Assembly: GCA_946056135.1 (NCBI GenBank)
Contig: CAMGIN010000003.1
Span: 1 to 64,000, forward strand
Direction of reading: 5' to 3'
From: an uncultured bacterium
GTDB lineage: Bacteria > Bacillota > Clostridia > Oscillospirales > Oscillospiraceae
Length of the DNA: 64,000 bases
Part shown: piece after piece, positions 57,812-64,000 of the stretch
Layout of the letters: each line of letters begins with the position of its first letter
How positions within the stretch are numbered: the first letter of the stretch is position 1
Notes under the pieces: model-generated
The model's input: only the letters and a program-made list of their open reading frames with translations
Database searches by the model: none
Told to the model about the DNA's origin: nothing
Made by a program: the position numbers and the translations under genes

Positions 57812-57846
57812 GAATGCAAAATGCGCAAGGCACAATGCAAAATGAT
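57812..57846. repeat. Heptamer array, family A, in the truB-ribF gap
   Basis: Five in-phase units: GAATGCA, AAATGCG, CAAGGCA, CAATGCA, AAATGAT. Confidence 0.7.
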
Positions 57847-57882
57847 TTGTCTTTTGTTCGCGGATTTTGCGGCGGCGCGGCA

Positions 57883-58746
57883 TTATCCGACTTCAAAAAA
57901 GCTCTTCACTGTTGACATAACACCATTTTCCACCTTCGCCAGCATGAGAAATTCCCCGCTTTGGCTATAAGCGCGATAGGTACCGTCGGGAAGGTTTCTG
58001 GAAAAGGAATTCCCGTTGCGGCAGCGTGTTTCCTGGTTGGCAGTCAGCTTTACCGCAGGGTAATTGCGGAACATGGTATCCACGCCCCGCAGATACCCTT
58101 CCGGTGCCTGGGAATCCAGCAGCTCCTGCAGAGGCACCGCTTCGGCAATGGTATATTCACCCGCCGTTACCCTTCGCAGCTGGGCCATGCAGCCGCCGCA
58201 GCCCAGGGCCTCGCCGATGTCCTTGCACAAGGTGCGGATGTAGGTGCCCTTGGAGCAGCGCACCCGCAGACGGACATCACTGCCCTCCATGCCCAAAAGC
58301 GTCAGCTCGCGGATGGTGATGGGACGGGGCTTCCGCTCCACCTCTTTTCCCTTCCGCGCCAGATCGCAGAGCTTCTGGCCGTTAACCTTCAGGGCCGAGT
58401 ACATGGGCGGGACCTGCATGATTTCCCCACGGAAGCGCTCCAGCACAGCTTCCACCTGATCGGCGGTCACACGAACCTCCCGCTGTGTCAGCACTGCGCC
58501 GGTGATATCCTCGGTGTCGGTGGTCAGTCCCAGACGGAGCACCGTCTCATAGGTTTTTTCCGCGTGCTCAAAAAATTCCACACCCCTGGTGGCCCGGCCC
58601 ACGAACACCGGCAGGACGCCGGTAGCCATGGGATCCAGCGTTCCGCCATGGCCGATCCTACGGGTATGGAATACCCTGCGTAGCCTGGCAGTCACATCCT
58701 GGCTTGTCCACCCCTGGGGCTTATCTACGATTACAATTCCATTCAT
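57883..58746 (-). CDS. truB: tRNA pseudouridine(55) synthase
   Basis: 287 residues. The catalytic Asp38 sits in RIGHGGTLDPMATGVLPV; KPQGWTSQDV, YSALKVNGQKLCDLARKG and RCSKGTYIRTLCKDIG are further TruB signatures, and a small C-terminal PUA-like domain completes it. It makes pseudouridine 55 in the T loop of tRNAs. The ribosome-binding site is weak. Confidence 0.95.
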   Translation of the reverse strand: MNGIVIVDKPQGWTSQDVTARLRRVFHTRRIGHGGTLDPMATGVLPVFVGRATRGVEFFEHAEKTYETVLRLGLTTDTEDITGAVLTQREVRVTADQVEAVLERFRGEIMQVPPMYSALKVNGQKLCDLARKGKEVERKPRPITIRELTLLGMEGSDVRLRVRCSKGTYIRTLCKDIGEALGCGGCMAQLRRVTAGEYTIAEAVPLQELLDSQAPEGYLRGVDTMFRNYPAVKLTANQETRCRNGNSFSRNLPDGTYRAYSQSGEFLMLAKVENGVMSTVKSFFEVG

Positions 58747-58764
58747 TTATCCATTTCTCTTTGG

Positions 58765-58864
58765 AAATGCAAAATTCAAAATGTATAAGCAAAATTATCG
58801 TATTGCTTCGTAATTTGTTTCAATCGCGGGCTTCGCGCACACCATCATTTTGCATTTTGCATTC
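58765..58864. repeat. Opposed heptamer arrays, family A, in the nrnA-truB gap
   Basis: AAATGCA, AAATTCA, AAATGTA and TAAGCAA run from 58765 to 58792. The opposite orientation, TGCATTT and TGCATTC with a preceding TCATTTT-like unit, ends the gap at about 58844-58864, touching the nrnA stop codon. About 50 bp lie between. Confidence 0.7.
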
Positions 58865-59809
58865 TTATTCCAGCATCGCTGCCTCTACCGCTTTGACCGC
58901 TTCATCCAAGGGCATCTGTAAAGACGCGCCTGCAGCGCCTTTATGCCCGCCGCCGCCGAACTTTTCGGCAACCTTGGCGGCATCAAAGCCGGGAACCGCG
59001 CGGATGGAGATCTTCACCTCTCCGTCCGCCGTCTCCCGCAATGTGGCCGCCATGCGGACCCCCGCCACTGTCCGTGGGAAGGAGGAAATATTGTCCATAT
59101 CGTCCTCGGTGACGCCGATCTGCTTCTCCACACTGCGGGGAATGGCGCAGATGGCCATTTCCCCGTCCCGAATCAGCTCCAGATGCTCCACGATCCATCC
59201 CTGAATCCGCAGGCGGCCCAGGGTGTTTGTCTCAAACAATTCCTGATTCAGCTCATAGATCCTGGCTCCCGCTTTGGCGCACTGTGCCGCCACGGCAAAG
59301 GTGTGTGCGGTGGTATTGGCGAAGCGGAAGCAGCCGGTGTCCGTGGAAGTACCCACATAGACCGCCTCCGCAAGGGGACGGTCCGCAGAAATCCCCATCT
59401 CCATCAGCACATCCCAGACGATCTCGGCGCAGGAGGCGCTGCCGGGGTCCACCAGCTCCAGCTCCGTGAAAGAGGTGGAAGAGCCGTGGTGGTCAATGCG
59501 CAGATCGATCCTGCCAAGCAGCTGCTCAAAGGCTTTGGGCAGCATACCGGGGGACGCCACGTCCACTGTGACTACAATATCCCCTTCCTCCGCTTCCGGC
59601 TTGGTCAGTCCCTCGTGGAGCCACTGGAATCTGGGGGTGACTTCCTTGTTAAAAAGCACATGGGCTGTTTTTCCCAACTGCCGGAGCCCTAAGCACAGCG
59701 CCGCAGTGGACCCCACAGTATCTCCGTCGGGGCGGCGGTGGCTCAGGATGCAGTAGCGGTCATGCTCCAGCAGAAACCGCGCCGTCTCACTCCTGGTCAG
59801 GGTCTTCAT
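58865..59809 (-). CDS. nrnA: DHH-family bifunctional oligoribonuclease/pAp phosphatase
   Basis: 314 residues. DHH motifs: ILSHRRPDGDTVGSTAALC, IVVTVDVASPGML, LRIDHHGSSTSF; the DHHA1 domain ends with FGGGGHKGAAGASL. It degrades 2-5 nt RNA fragments and removes phosphate from pAp. It overlaps rbfA by 23 nt, the standard rbfA-nrnA-truB order. Confidence 0.94.
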   Translation of the reverse strand: MKTLTRSETARFLLEHDRYCILSHRRPDGDTVGSTAALCLGLRQLGKTAHVLFNKEVTPRFQWLHEGLTKPEAEEGDIVVTVDVASPGMLPKAFEQLLGRIDLRIDHHGSSTSFTELELVDPGSASCAEIVWDVLMEMGISADRPLAEAVYVGTSTDTGCFRFANTTAHTFAVAAQCAKAGARIYELNQELFETNTLGRLRIQGWIVEHLELIRDGEMAICAIPRSVEKQIGVTEDDMDNISSFPRTVAGVRMAATLRETADGEVKISIRAVPGFDAAKVAEKFGGGGHKGAAGASLQMPLDEAVKAVEAAMLE

Positions 59810-60155
59810 CGTTTTTCACCTCGAGGGAGTTAATGAGCTTCAGCATTTTCGCGCCGTAAAGGATGGAATCATCCTGGGCCCAGACAATCTCTGGGCTGTA
59901 GCGCAGCCGCAGGTTGCTGCCCAGCTGACGGCGCAGGAATCCTGCGGCGGATTTCAGCCCCGCCATGGCGTCCTTGGCTTTGTCCTCCTGGAGGAAGGAA
60001 ACATAGACCTTGGTATAGCGCAGGTCGGGAGTGGTTTCCACACGGGTAATGGAGATCATGACGTCCTGGACCCGGGGGTCCTTGACCGTACGGAGCAGTG
60101 CGGACAGCTCCTTCTGGATCTCCTCATTGATGATTGCAATTCGATTGGATGCCAT
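59787..60155 (-). CDS. rbfA: 30S ribosome-binding factor A
   Basis: 122 residues with the KH-type fold: NRIAIINEEIQKELSALL, DPRVQDVMISITRVETTPDL, YTKVYVSFL, RRQLGSNLRLRYSPEIVW. It acts in 16S rRNA 5'-end maturation and 30S assembly. GAAAGGAAG lies upstream of the start. Confidence 0.95.
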   Translation of the reverse strand: MASNRIAIINEEIQKELSALLRTVKDPRVQDVMISITRVETTPDLRYTKVYVSFLQEDKAKDAMAGLKSAAGFLRRQLGSNLRLRYSPEIVWAQDDSILYGAKMLKLINSLEVKNDEDPDQE

Positions 60156-60190
60156 AGTATTCTTCCTTTCGTAAGGGGAAATACGGAAAT

Positions 60191-60224
60191 TTTTCGCCGC
60201 GCCGCAAAAGCGGTGCGGCGAAAA
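60191..60224 (-). terminator. Intra-operon hairpin between infB and rbfA
   Basis: A 15-bp stem (60191-60205 with 60210-60224, one G-T pair) with loop AAAA. On the minus strand TTTCC follows. It looks like a terminator placed 4 nt after infB, so rbfA and later genes may be read through only partly or use their own promoter. Confidence 0.75.
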
Positions 60225-60228
60225 AGGA

Positions 60229-62601
60229 TTAGCGTTTCACTTCCTGCATGATGAAGCACTCGAAGATGTCGCCTTCCTTAATGTCGTTAAACTTGACGAC
60301 GCTCATGCCGCACTCGTAACCGGCGGTAACTTCCTTGACTGCGTCCTTGAAGCGCTGCAGAGAGCCGATCTCGCCCTCGTGGATGACGATGTTGTCCCGC
60401 AGGATTCGCACCTGGGCGTCCCGGGTAACCTTGCCGTCCTTCACCATACAGCCCGCGATGGTGCCGATGGCGGAGACCTTGTAGGTCATGCGCACTTCCG
60501 CGTGACCGATGACCACTTCCTCGTACTTGGGTGCCAGCATTCCCTTCATAGCCGCCTCAATCTCGTCGATGGCATCATAGATGACCCGATAGAAGCGCAT
60601 ATCCACATTGGCCCGCTGGCCGTTGGCTGCAGCGGAAGCGTCGGGACGGACGTTGAAGCCCACGATAATGGCGCCGGAGGTGGAAGCCAGCAGGATGTCG
60701 GACTCGTTGATGGCGCCGACGCCGGCATGGATGACCCGGACACGGACCTCCTCGTTGCTCAGCTTCTCCAGGGAGCTCTTGATGGCTTCGGCAGAGCCCT
60801 GCACATCGGCCTTGACGATCAGGTTCAGCTCCTTCATCTCGCCCTCCTGCATCTTGGCGAACAGGTTGTCCAAGGTTACCTTCTGGTTCAGCTTGGCCAG
60901 GGCGTCTTTCTGAGCCTGACGGCGCTGCTCTACCAGCTCCCGAGCCATGCGCTCATCGGTGACGGCGTTAAACTCGTCGCCAGGAGTGGGAACCTCGGCC
61001 AGGCCGGTGATCTCCACGGGCACGGAAGGACCGGCGGTTTTGACGGTACGGCCCTTATCATTGGTCATGACACGGACACGGCCCACGGAAGTACCGGCAA
61101 TGACGATATCGCCCTGGTTCAGGGTGCCGTTCTGCACCAGCAGCGTTGCCACAGGGCCCCGGGTCTTGTCCAGACGGGCCTCGATGACGGTACCCTTGGC
61201 CCGGCGGTTGGGGTTGGCCTTCAGCTCCTGAACCTCGGCGGTCAGGATGACCATCTCCAGCAGTTCTTCCAGACCCTGGCCGGTCTTGGCGGAGATGGGG
61301 CAGATCACCGTGTCGCCGCCCCACTCCTCGGGGATCAGGTCATACTTGGTCAACTGCTCCTTGATCTTATCGGGGTTGGCGGTGGGCTTATCCATCTTGT
61401 TGATGGCAACGATGATGGGCACCTCCGCCGCCTTGGCGTGGTTGATGGACTCCACGGTCTGGGGCATGATGCCGTCGTCCGCCGCCACCACCAGGATGGC
61501 AATATCGGTGGACTTTGCGCCGCGGGCACGCATGGAGGTAAAGGCCGCGTGGCCGGGGGTATCCAGGAAGGTGACCATATTGCCGTTTACATCCACGGTA
61601 TAAGCGCCGATGTGCTGGGTAATGCCGCCGGCCTCTCCGGCGGTGACAGAGGTCTTCCGGATGGCATCCAGCAGGGAGGTCTTGCCGTGGTCGACATGGC
61701 CCATGACCACCACCACAGGGGCCCGGGTCTCCAGCTCTTCCGCAGTGTCCACATGGTCGTCGATAATCTGCTCCTCGATGGTGACGGTAACTTCCTTCTC
61801 CACCTTGCAGCCCATTTCGGTAGCCACGAACTCGGCGGTGTCGAAGTCAATAACCTGGTTGATACCGGCCATGACGCCGTTCTTCATCAGGCATTTGATG
61901 ACCTCGCTGGCGGTCTTCTTCATCCGGGAAGCCAGCTCACCCACGGTGATCTCGTCAGGAATCTTGACCGTGACAGGAGCCTTCCGGGCGACCTCCATCT
62001 GGAGGCGGCGCATCTTCTCCTGCTCTTCGTTCCGACTCTTATTACCCTTGAACTTGGCGTCCTTCTTGTTCTGCTGCTGACCCTTCTTGCCGCCGATACG
62101 CTGCTTGCCGCCCTGGAATTTCTGGGCCCGCTCGGAAATCAGGCTGTCCACCCGATCGTCAAAACGGGCGGCGTTGACCTGGACGGCGGAGGTGTCCACC
62201 ACCCGGCGTTCCCGCTTCCGCTCCGGTTCCTTGGGCTTGTCCTGCTTTTCCTGCTTGGGAGACGGCTGGTTGTTCTGCTGCTGGGGCCGATTGTTCGCAT
62301 TGGGCTGGTTCTGGGGACGGCTGCCCTGCTGGGGTGCGGCCTTGGTTGCTTCGGTCTTGGGCACTTCAGCCTTGGGCTCGGACTTGGGAGCTGTGGGCTT
62401 CACGGCAAAGACCTGCTCAATGGACTTGATCTGGTTCTTCTGCGTCATGTAGTCGAACACCACATTCAGCTCTGCATCGTTCAGCACCTGGGTATTGGAC
62501 TTGGGCCTGTCATAAAACTTTCCAATAATCTCGGAGATCTCCTTGGGGGTCACACCGAAGTCGGCGGCGACCTCCTTCACGCGATACTTAACAAAACTCA
62601 T
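60229..62601 (-). CDS. infB: Translation initiation factor IF-2
   Basis: 790 residues. An N-terminal IF2 helix domain, a long Gln/Asn/Lys/Pro-rich linker (residues 80-200), a second IF2-N domain, the GTPase (GHVDHGKTS at about residue 301, [12 protein letters not shown]), then the beta-barrel and fMet-tRNA-binding domains. It delivers initiator tRNA to the 30S subunit. GGAGGTG lies 10 nt before ATG 62601, directly next to a heptamer array. Confidence 0.96.
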   Translation of the reverse strand: MSFVKYRVKEVAADFGVTPKEISEIIGKFYDRPKSNTQVLNDAELNVVFDYMTQKNQIKSIEQVFAVKPTAPKSEPKAEVPKTEATKAAPQQGSRPQNQPNANNRPQQQNNQPSPKQEKQDKPKEPERKRERRVVDTSAVQVNAARFDDRVDSLISERAQKFQGGKQRIGGKKGQQQNKKDAKFKGNKSRNEEQEKMRRLQMEVARKAPVTVKIPDEITVGELASRMKKTASEVIKCLMKNGVMAGINQVIDFDTAEFVATEMGCKVEKEVTVTIEEQIIDDHVDTAEELETRAPVVVVMGHVDHGKTSLLDAIRKTSVTAGEAGGITQHIGAYTVDVNGNMVTFLDTPGHAAFTSMRARGAKSTDIAILVVAADDGIMPQTVESINHAKAAEVPIIVAINKMDKPTANPDKIKEQLTKYDLIPEEWGGDTVICPISAKTGQGLEELLEMVILTAEVQELKANPNRRAKGTVIEARLDKTRGPVATLLVQNGTLNQGDIVIAGTSVGRVRVMTNDKGRTVKTAGPSVPVEITGLAEVPTPGDEFNAVTDERMARELVEQRRQAQKDALAKLNQKVTLDNLFAKMQEGEMKELNLIVKADVQGSAEAIKSSLEKLSNEEVRVRVIHAGVGAINESDILLASTSGAIIVGFNVRPDASAAANGQRANVDMRFYRVIYDAIDEIEAAMKGMLAPKYEEVVIGHAEVRMTYKVSAIGTIAGCMVKDGKVTRDAQVRILRDNIVIHEGEIGSLQRFKDAVKEVTAGYECGMSVVKFNDIKEGDIFECFIMQEVKR

Positions 62602-62618
62602 CTATAAACGCACCTCCA

Positions 62619-62699
62619 AAATGTGAAAATGCAGAATGCAGAATGCAAAATGCAAAAGGAGGTTTCACATTTGGCATTACACATTTTACATTTGTATTC
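62619..62699. repeat. Opposed heptamer arrays, family A, in the ylxQ-infB gap
   Basis: AAATGTG, then AAATGCA, GAATGCA, GAATGCA, AAATGCA (62627-62654) face CACATTT, GGCATTA, CACATTT, TACATTT (62666-62693). AAATGTGAAA and TTTCACATTT (62619-62628, 62663-62672) are perfect inverted copies, so the arrays can fold together. A further stem GTATTCGCCGG / CCGACGAATAC lies at 62694-62718. Confidence 0.78.
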
Positions 62700-62733
62700 G
62701 CCGGAAGCCGACGAATACAGGTCTATGGACTAC

Positions 62734-63147
62734 TTACTTCTTTCCTTTTCTCAAATTCCTTCTATGGGCTTTCGCTTCTGCCTGGTGTTTTTGGGCTTTC
62801 TCCGCCTTGGCATTCAGGACTTCCAATGTTTTGGCGAACTTTTCCGGTTCGCCCAAGGCATTCACCAACGCCAGCGCCAGCCGGGGATCTGTAATGGCGG
62901 CGATGGCCAGGCTGGTCCTGCCCACCACAAAGCCCATTTCTTCCTTGCTGGCCTCCAGCCGAACACATTGCTGATCCGTACCCGCGGCAAAGGACTTGGC
63001 CCGGCGCCAGGTGTGGTCGGAAGCATCCCCGGCCACCAGGATCAGGTGGGCCTTCATCCCTCTGGCAGCGGCGCCCACAGGCTCCTCTCCCAGCTCTGCC
63101 ATGCCGCCCTTCCGGGCCAGGGACAGATAATTCAGCGCTTTATTCAT
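62734..63147 (-). CDS. ylxQ: L7Ae-type ribosomal protein-like (YlxQ)
   Basis: 137 residues. The L7Ae/L30e fold is seen in ALNYLSLARKGGMAELGEE, HLILVAGDASDHT and MGFVVGRTSLAIAAITD. A Lys/Arg-rich tail (AHRRNLRKGKK) follows. It binds structured RNA (kink-turns). It overlaps ylxR by 8 nt. Confidence 0.9.
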   Translation of the reverse strand: MNKALNYLSLARKGGMAELGEEPVGAAARGMKAHLILVAGDASDHTWRRAKSFAAGTDQQCVRLEASKEEMGFVVGRTSLAIAAITDPRLALALVNALGEPEKFAKTLEVLNAKAEKAQKHQAEAKAHRRNLRKGKK

Positions 63148-63409
63148 GGCTGTGCTCCATTTCTTTGGCGAGCCGGTCATAAACTTCCTCGGGAATGGTC
63201 ACTTCCAGGCTCCGGTCCAGAGCCTTGGAGCGCAGCGCTTTTTTCAGGCACTCGGAATTGGGGCAGATATAAGCCCCCCGGCCCGGCGCCTTGCCGCCGA
63301 AGTCCAGGCTGACATTGCCGTCAGTCCCCCGGACGACCCGGATCAGCTCCCGCTTCGCCTTCCGCTCCCGGCAGCCCATACACTGCCGCTGAGGAATTTT
63401 CTTCTGCAT
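63140..63409 (-). CDS. ylxR: YlxR (DUF448) RNA-binding protein
   Basis: 89 residues. PQRQCMGCRERKAKREL with CxxC at residues 10-13, then DFGGKAPGRGAYICPNSECLKKA. The conserved GRGAY patch binds nucleic acid; YlxR has been linked to RNase P and to transcriptional control in Bacillus. Standard position between nusA and ylxQ. Confidence 0.93.
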   Translation of the reverse strand: MQKKIPQRQCMGCRERKAKRELIRVVRGTDGNVSLDFGGKAPGRGAYICPNSECLKKALRSKALDRSLEVTIPEEVYDRLAKEMEHSHE

Positions 63410-63431
63410 GCGAACACCTCACACCACTGGG

Positions 63432-63478
63432 GAGATAGGAGATATAAGACAGAGAAATTATCTTATACCTTGTATCTT
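63432..63478. repeat. Opposed heptamer arrays, family B, in the nusA-ylxR gap
   Basis: GAGATAG, GAGATAT, AAGACAG (63432-63452) face TTATCTT, ATACCTT, GTATCTT (63458-63478). It fills almost the whole gap between the nusA stop and ylxR. Confidence 0.65.
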
Positions 63479-63480
63479 TC

Positions 63481-64000
63481 TTATTCTTCCTCTTTTTCTT
63501 CTTCTACAGTCTCTGCCGCTTCTGCGGGCTCTGCCTGAGAGGCGGGCTTGATATCAATCTTATAGCCGGTAAGGCGTGCCGCCAGGCGGGCGTTCTGGCC
63601 CTCCTTGCCGATGGCGAGAGACAACTGGTCGTCAGGGACGATAACCCGGCAGGCCTTCTGACCCGGGATCAGGCTGACAGAGATCACATCAGCAGGGCTC
63701 AAAGCGGCCCGGACATATTCACAGGGGTCCTCGCTCCAAACCACGATGTCGATCTTCTCGCCGCCCAGCTCTTCCACGACAGCGCCGACACGTCCGCCCC
63801 GGGGACCGACGCAGGCGCCCACAGGGTCCACACCCTCCATGGTGGCCCGGACGGCCATCTTGGAACGGGAACCGGCTTCCCGGGCGATGTTGCGAACTTC
63901 CACCTGCCCATCAGCAATCTCAGGAGTCTCCAGCTCGAACAGGCGGCGCACCAGATTCGGATGGGTCCGGGACACATGGACCAGGGGGCCCCGGTTGGCC
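63481..64000 (-). CDS. nusA: Transcription termination/antitermination protein NusA, C-terminal part
   Basis: The frame stays open to the window edge, so the N-terminal domain is missing. Visible are the S1-KH junction ([21 protein letters not shown]), KH1 with [21 protein letters not shown] and KH2 with [23 protein letters not shown] Glu-rich tail ends the protein; there are no extra acidic repeats as in proteobacteria. First of the nusA-ylxR-ylxQ-infB set on this strand. Confidence 0.95.
   Translation of the reverse strand, partial: ANRGPLVHVSRTHPNLVRRLFELETPEIADGQVEVRNIAREAGSRSKMAVRATMEGVDPVGACVGPRGGRVGAVVEELGGEKIDIVVWSEDPCEYVRAALSPADVISVSLIPGQKACRVIVPDDQLSLAIGKEGQNARLAARLTGYKIDIKPASQAEPAEAAETVEEEKEEE

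Noticed and set aside
60379-62607. Plus-strand open frame of 742 codons opposite infB
   Set aside because: Shadow of a high-G+C, strongly codon-biased gene; the true product is IF-2.

Overview
The window looks like a chromosome segment from an anaerobic Gram-positive member of the Clostridia, probably a gut Oscillospirales/Ruminococcaceae-type bacterium. This is inferred from G+C-rich coding sequence, strong AGGAGG-type ribosome binding sites, a six-gene Rnf complex, a T-box leader, LexA, a Firmicutes EF-P modification peptidase pair, an LTA-synthase-like enzyme and the nusA-infB-truB-ribF cluster. No 16S rRNA is present, so a genus cannot be named.

Layout. 1-5.8 kb: tail of a repeat-rich surface protein, an orphan XRE regulator, an IS66-type MITE with an intact 8-bp target duplication, a two-gene membrane cassette (DUF5058-like) behind a structured leader, and an MBL-fold hydrolase. 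5.9-10.4 kb: chitobiose phosphorylase followed by a stub of a sugar-phosphate mutase, an Eis-like acetyltransferase and a GH3 remnant. 10.4-17.4 kb: LacI regulator and a divergent sugar ABC importer with a Gfo/Idh/MocA dehydrogenase and a TIM-barrel isomerase. 17.9-24.6 kb: pseudouridine catabolism (psuG, HTH-fused kinase), a ferritin-VIT1 fusion, an M14 peptidase, an AbrB-glycosyltransferase pair and a PTS IIC protein.

24.9-29.9 kb: rnfCDGEAB, the ferredoxin:NAD+ ion pump. 30.2-34.8 kb: an IT-superfamily permease, a solitary decarboxylase beta subunit with a 45-residue membrane microprotein, and a KdpDE-type two-component system with no pump genes beside it. 35.3-39 kb: NfeD-SPFH-DUF6440 operon, tRNA-Met and tRNA-Glu, a ferritin-like protein and lexA. 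38.9-42.4 kb: T-box-controlled, probably tryptophan-responsive ABC transporter. 42.5-50.2 kb: lgt with the two EF-P-modification M16 peptidases, prmA, a DUF4015 protein and an LTA-synthase-like enzyme. 50.2-64 kb: minus-strand housekeeping block (ricT, holB, pyrophosphatase, asparaginase, CapA-like, ribF, truB, nrnA, rbfA, infB, ylxQ, ylxR, nusA).

The least ordinary signals are non-coding. Six intergenic gaps carry tandem arrays with a strict 7-bp period but three different consensus units; five are in the 51-64 kb block and most have an inverted partner array in the same gap. There is also a MITE with a related double-core relative inside the transporter operon, and a 44-bp hairpin element present twice. 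Of the protein-level oddities, the truncated mutase behind chitobiose phosphorylase and the solitary decarboxylase subunit with its microprotein stand out. I did not find a defence system, prophage, CRISPR array or secondary-metabolite cluster.
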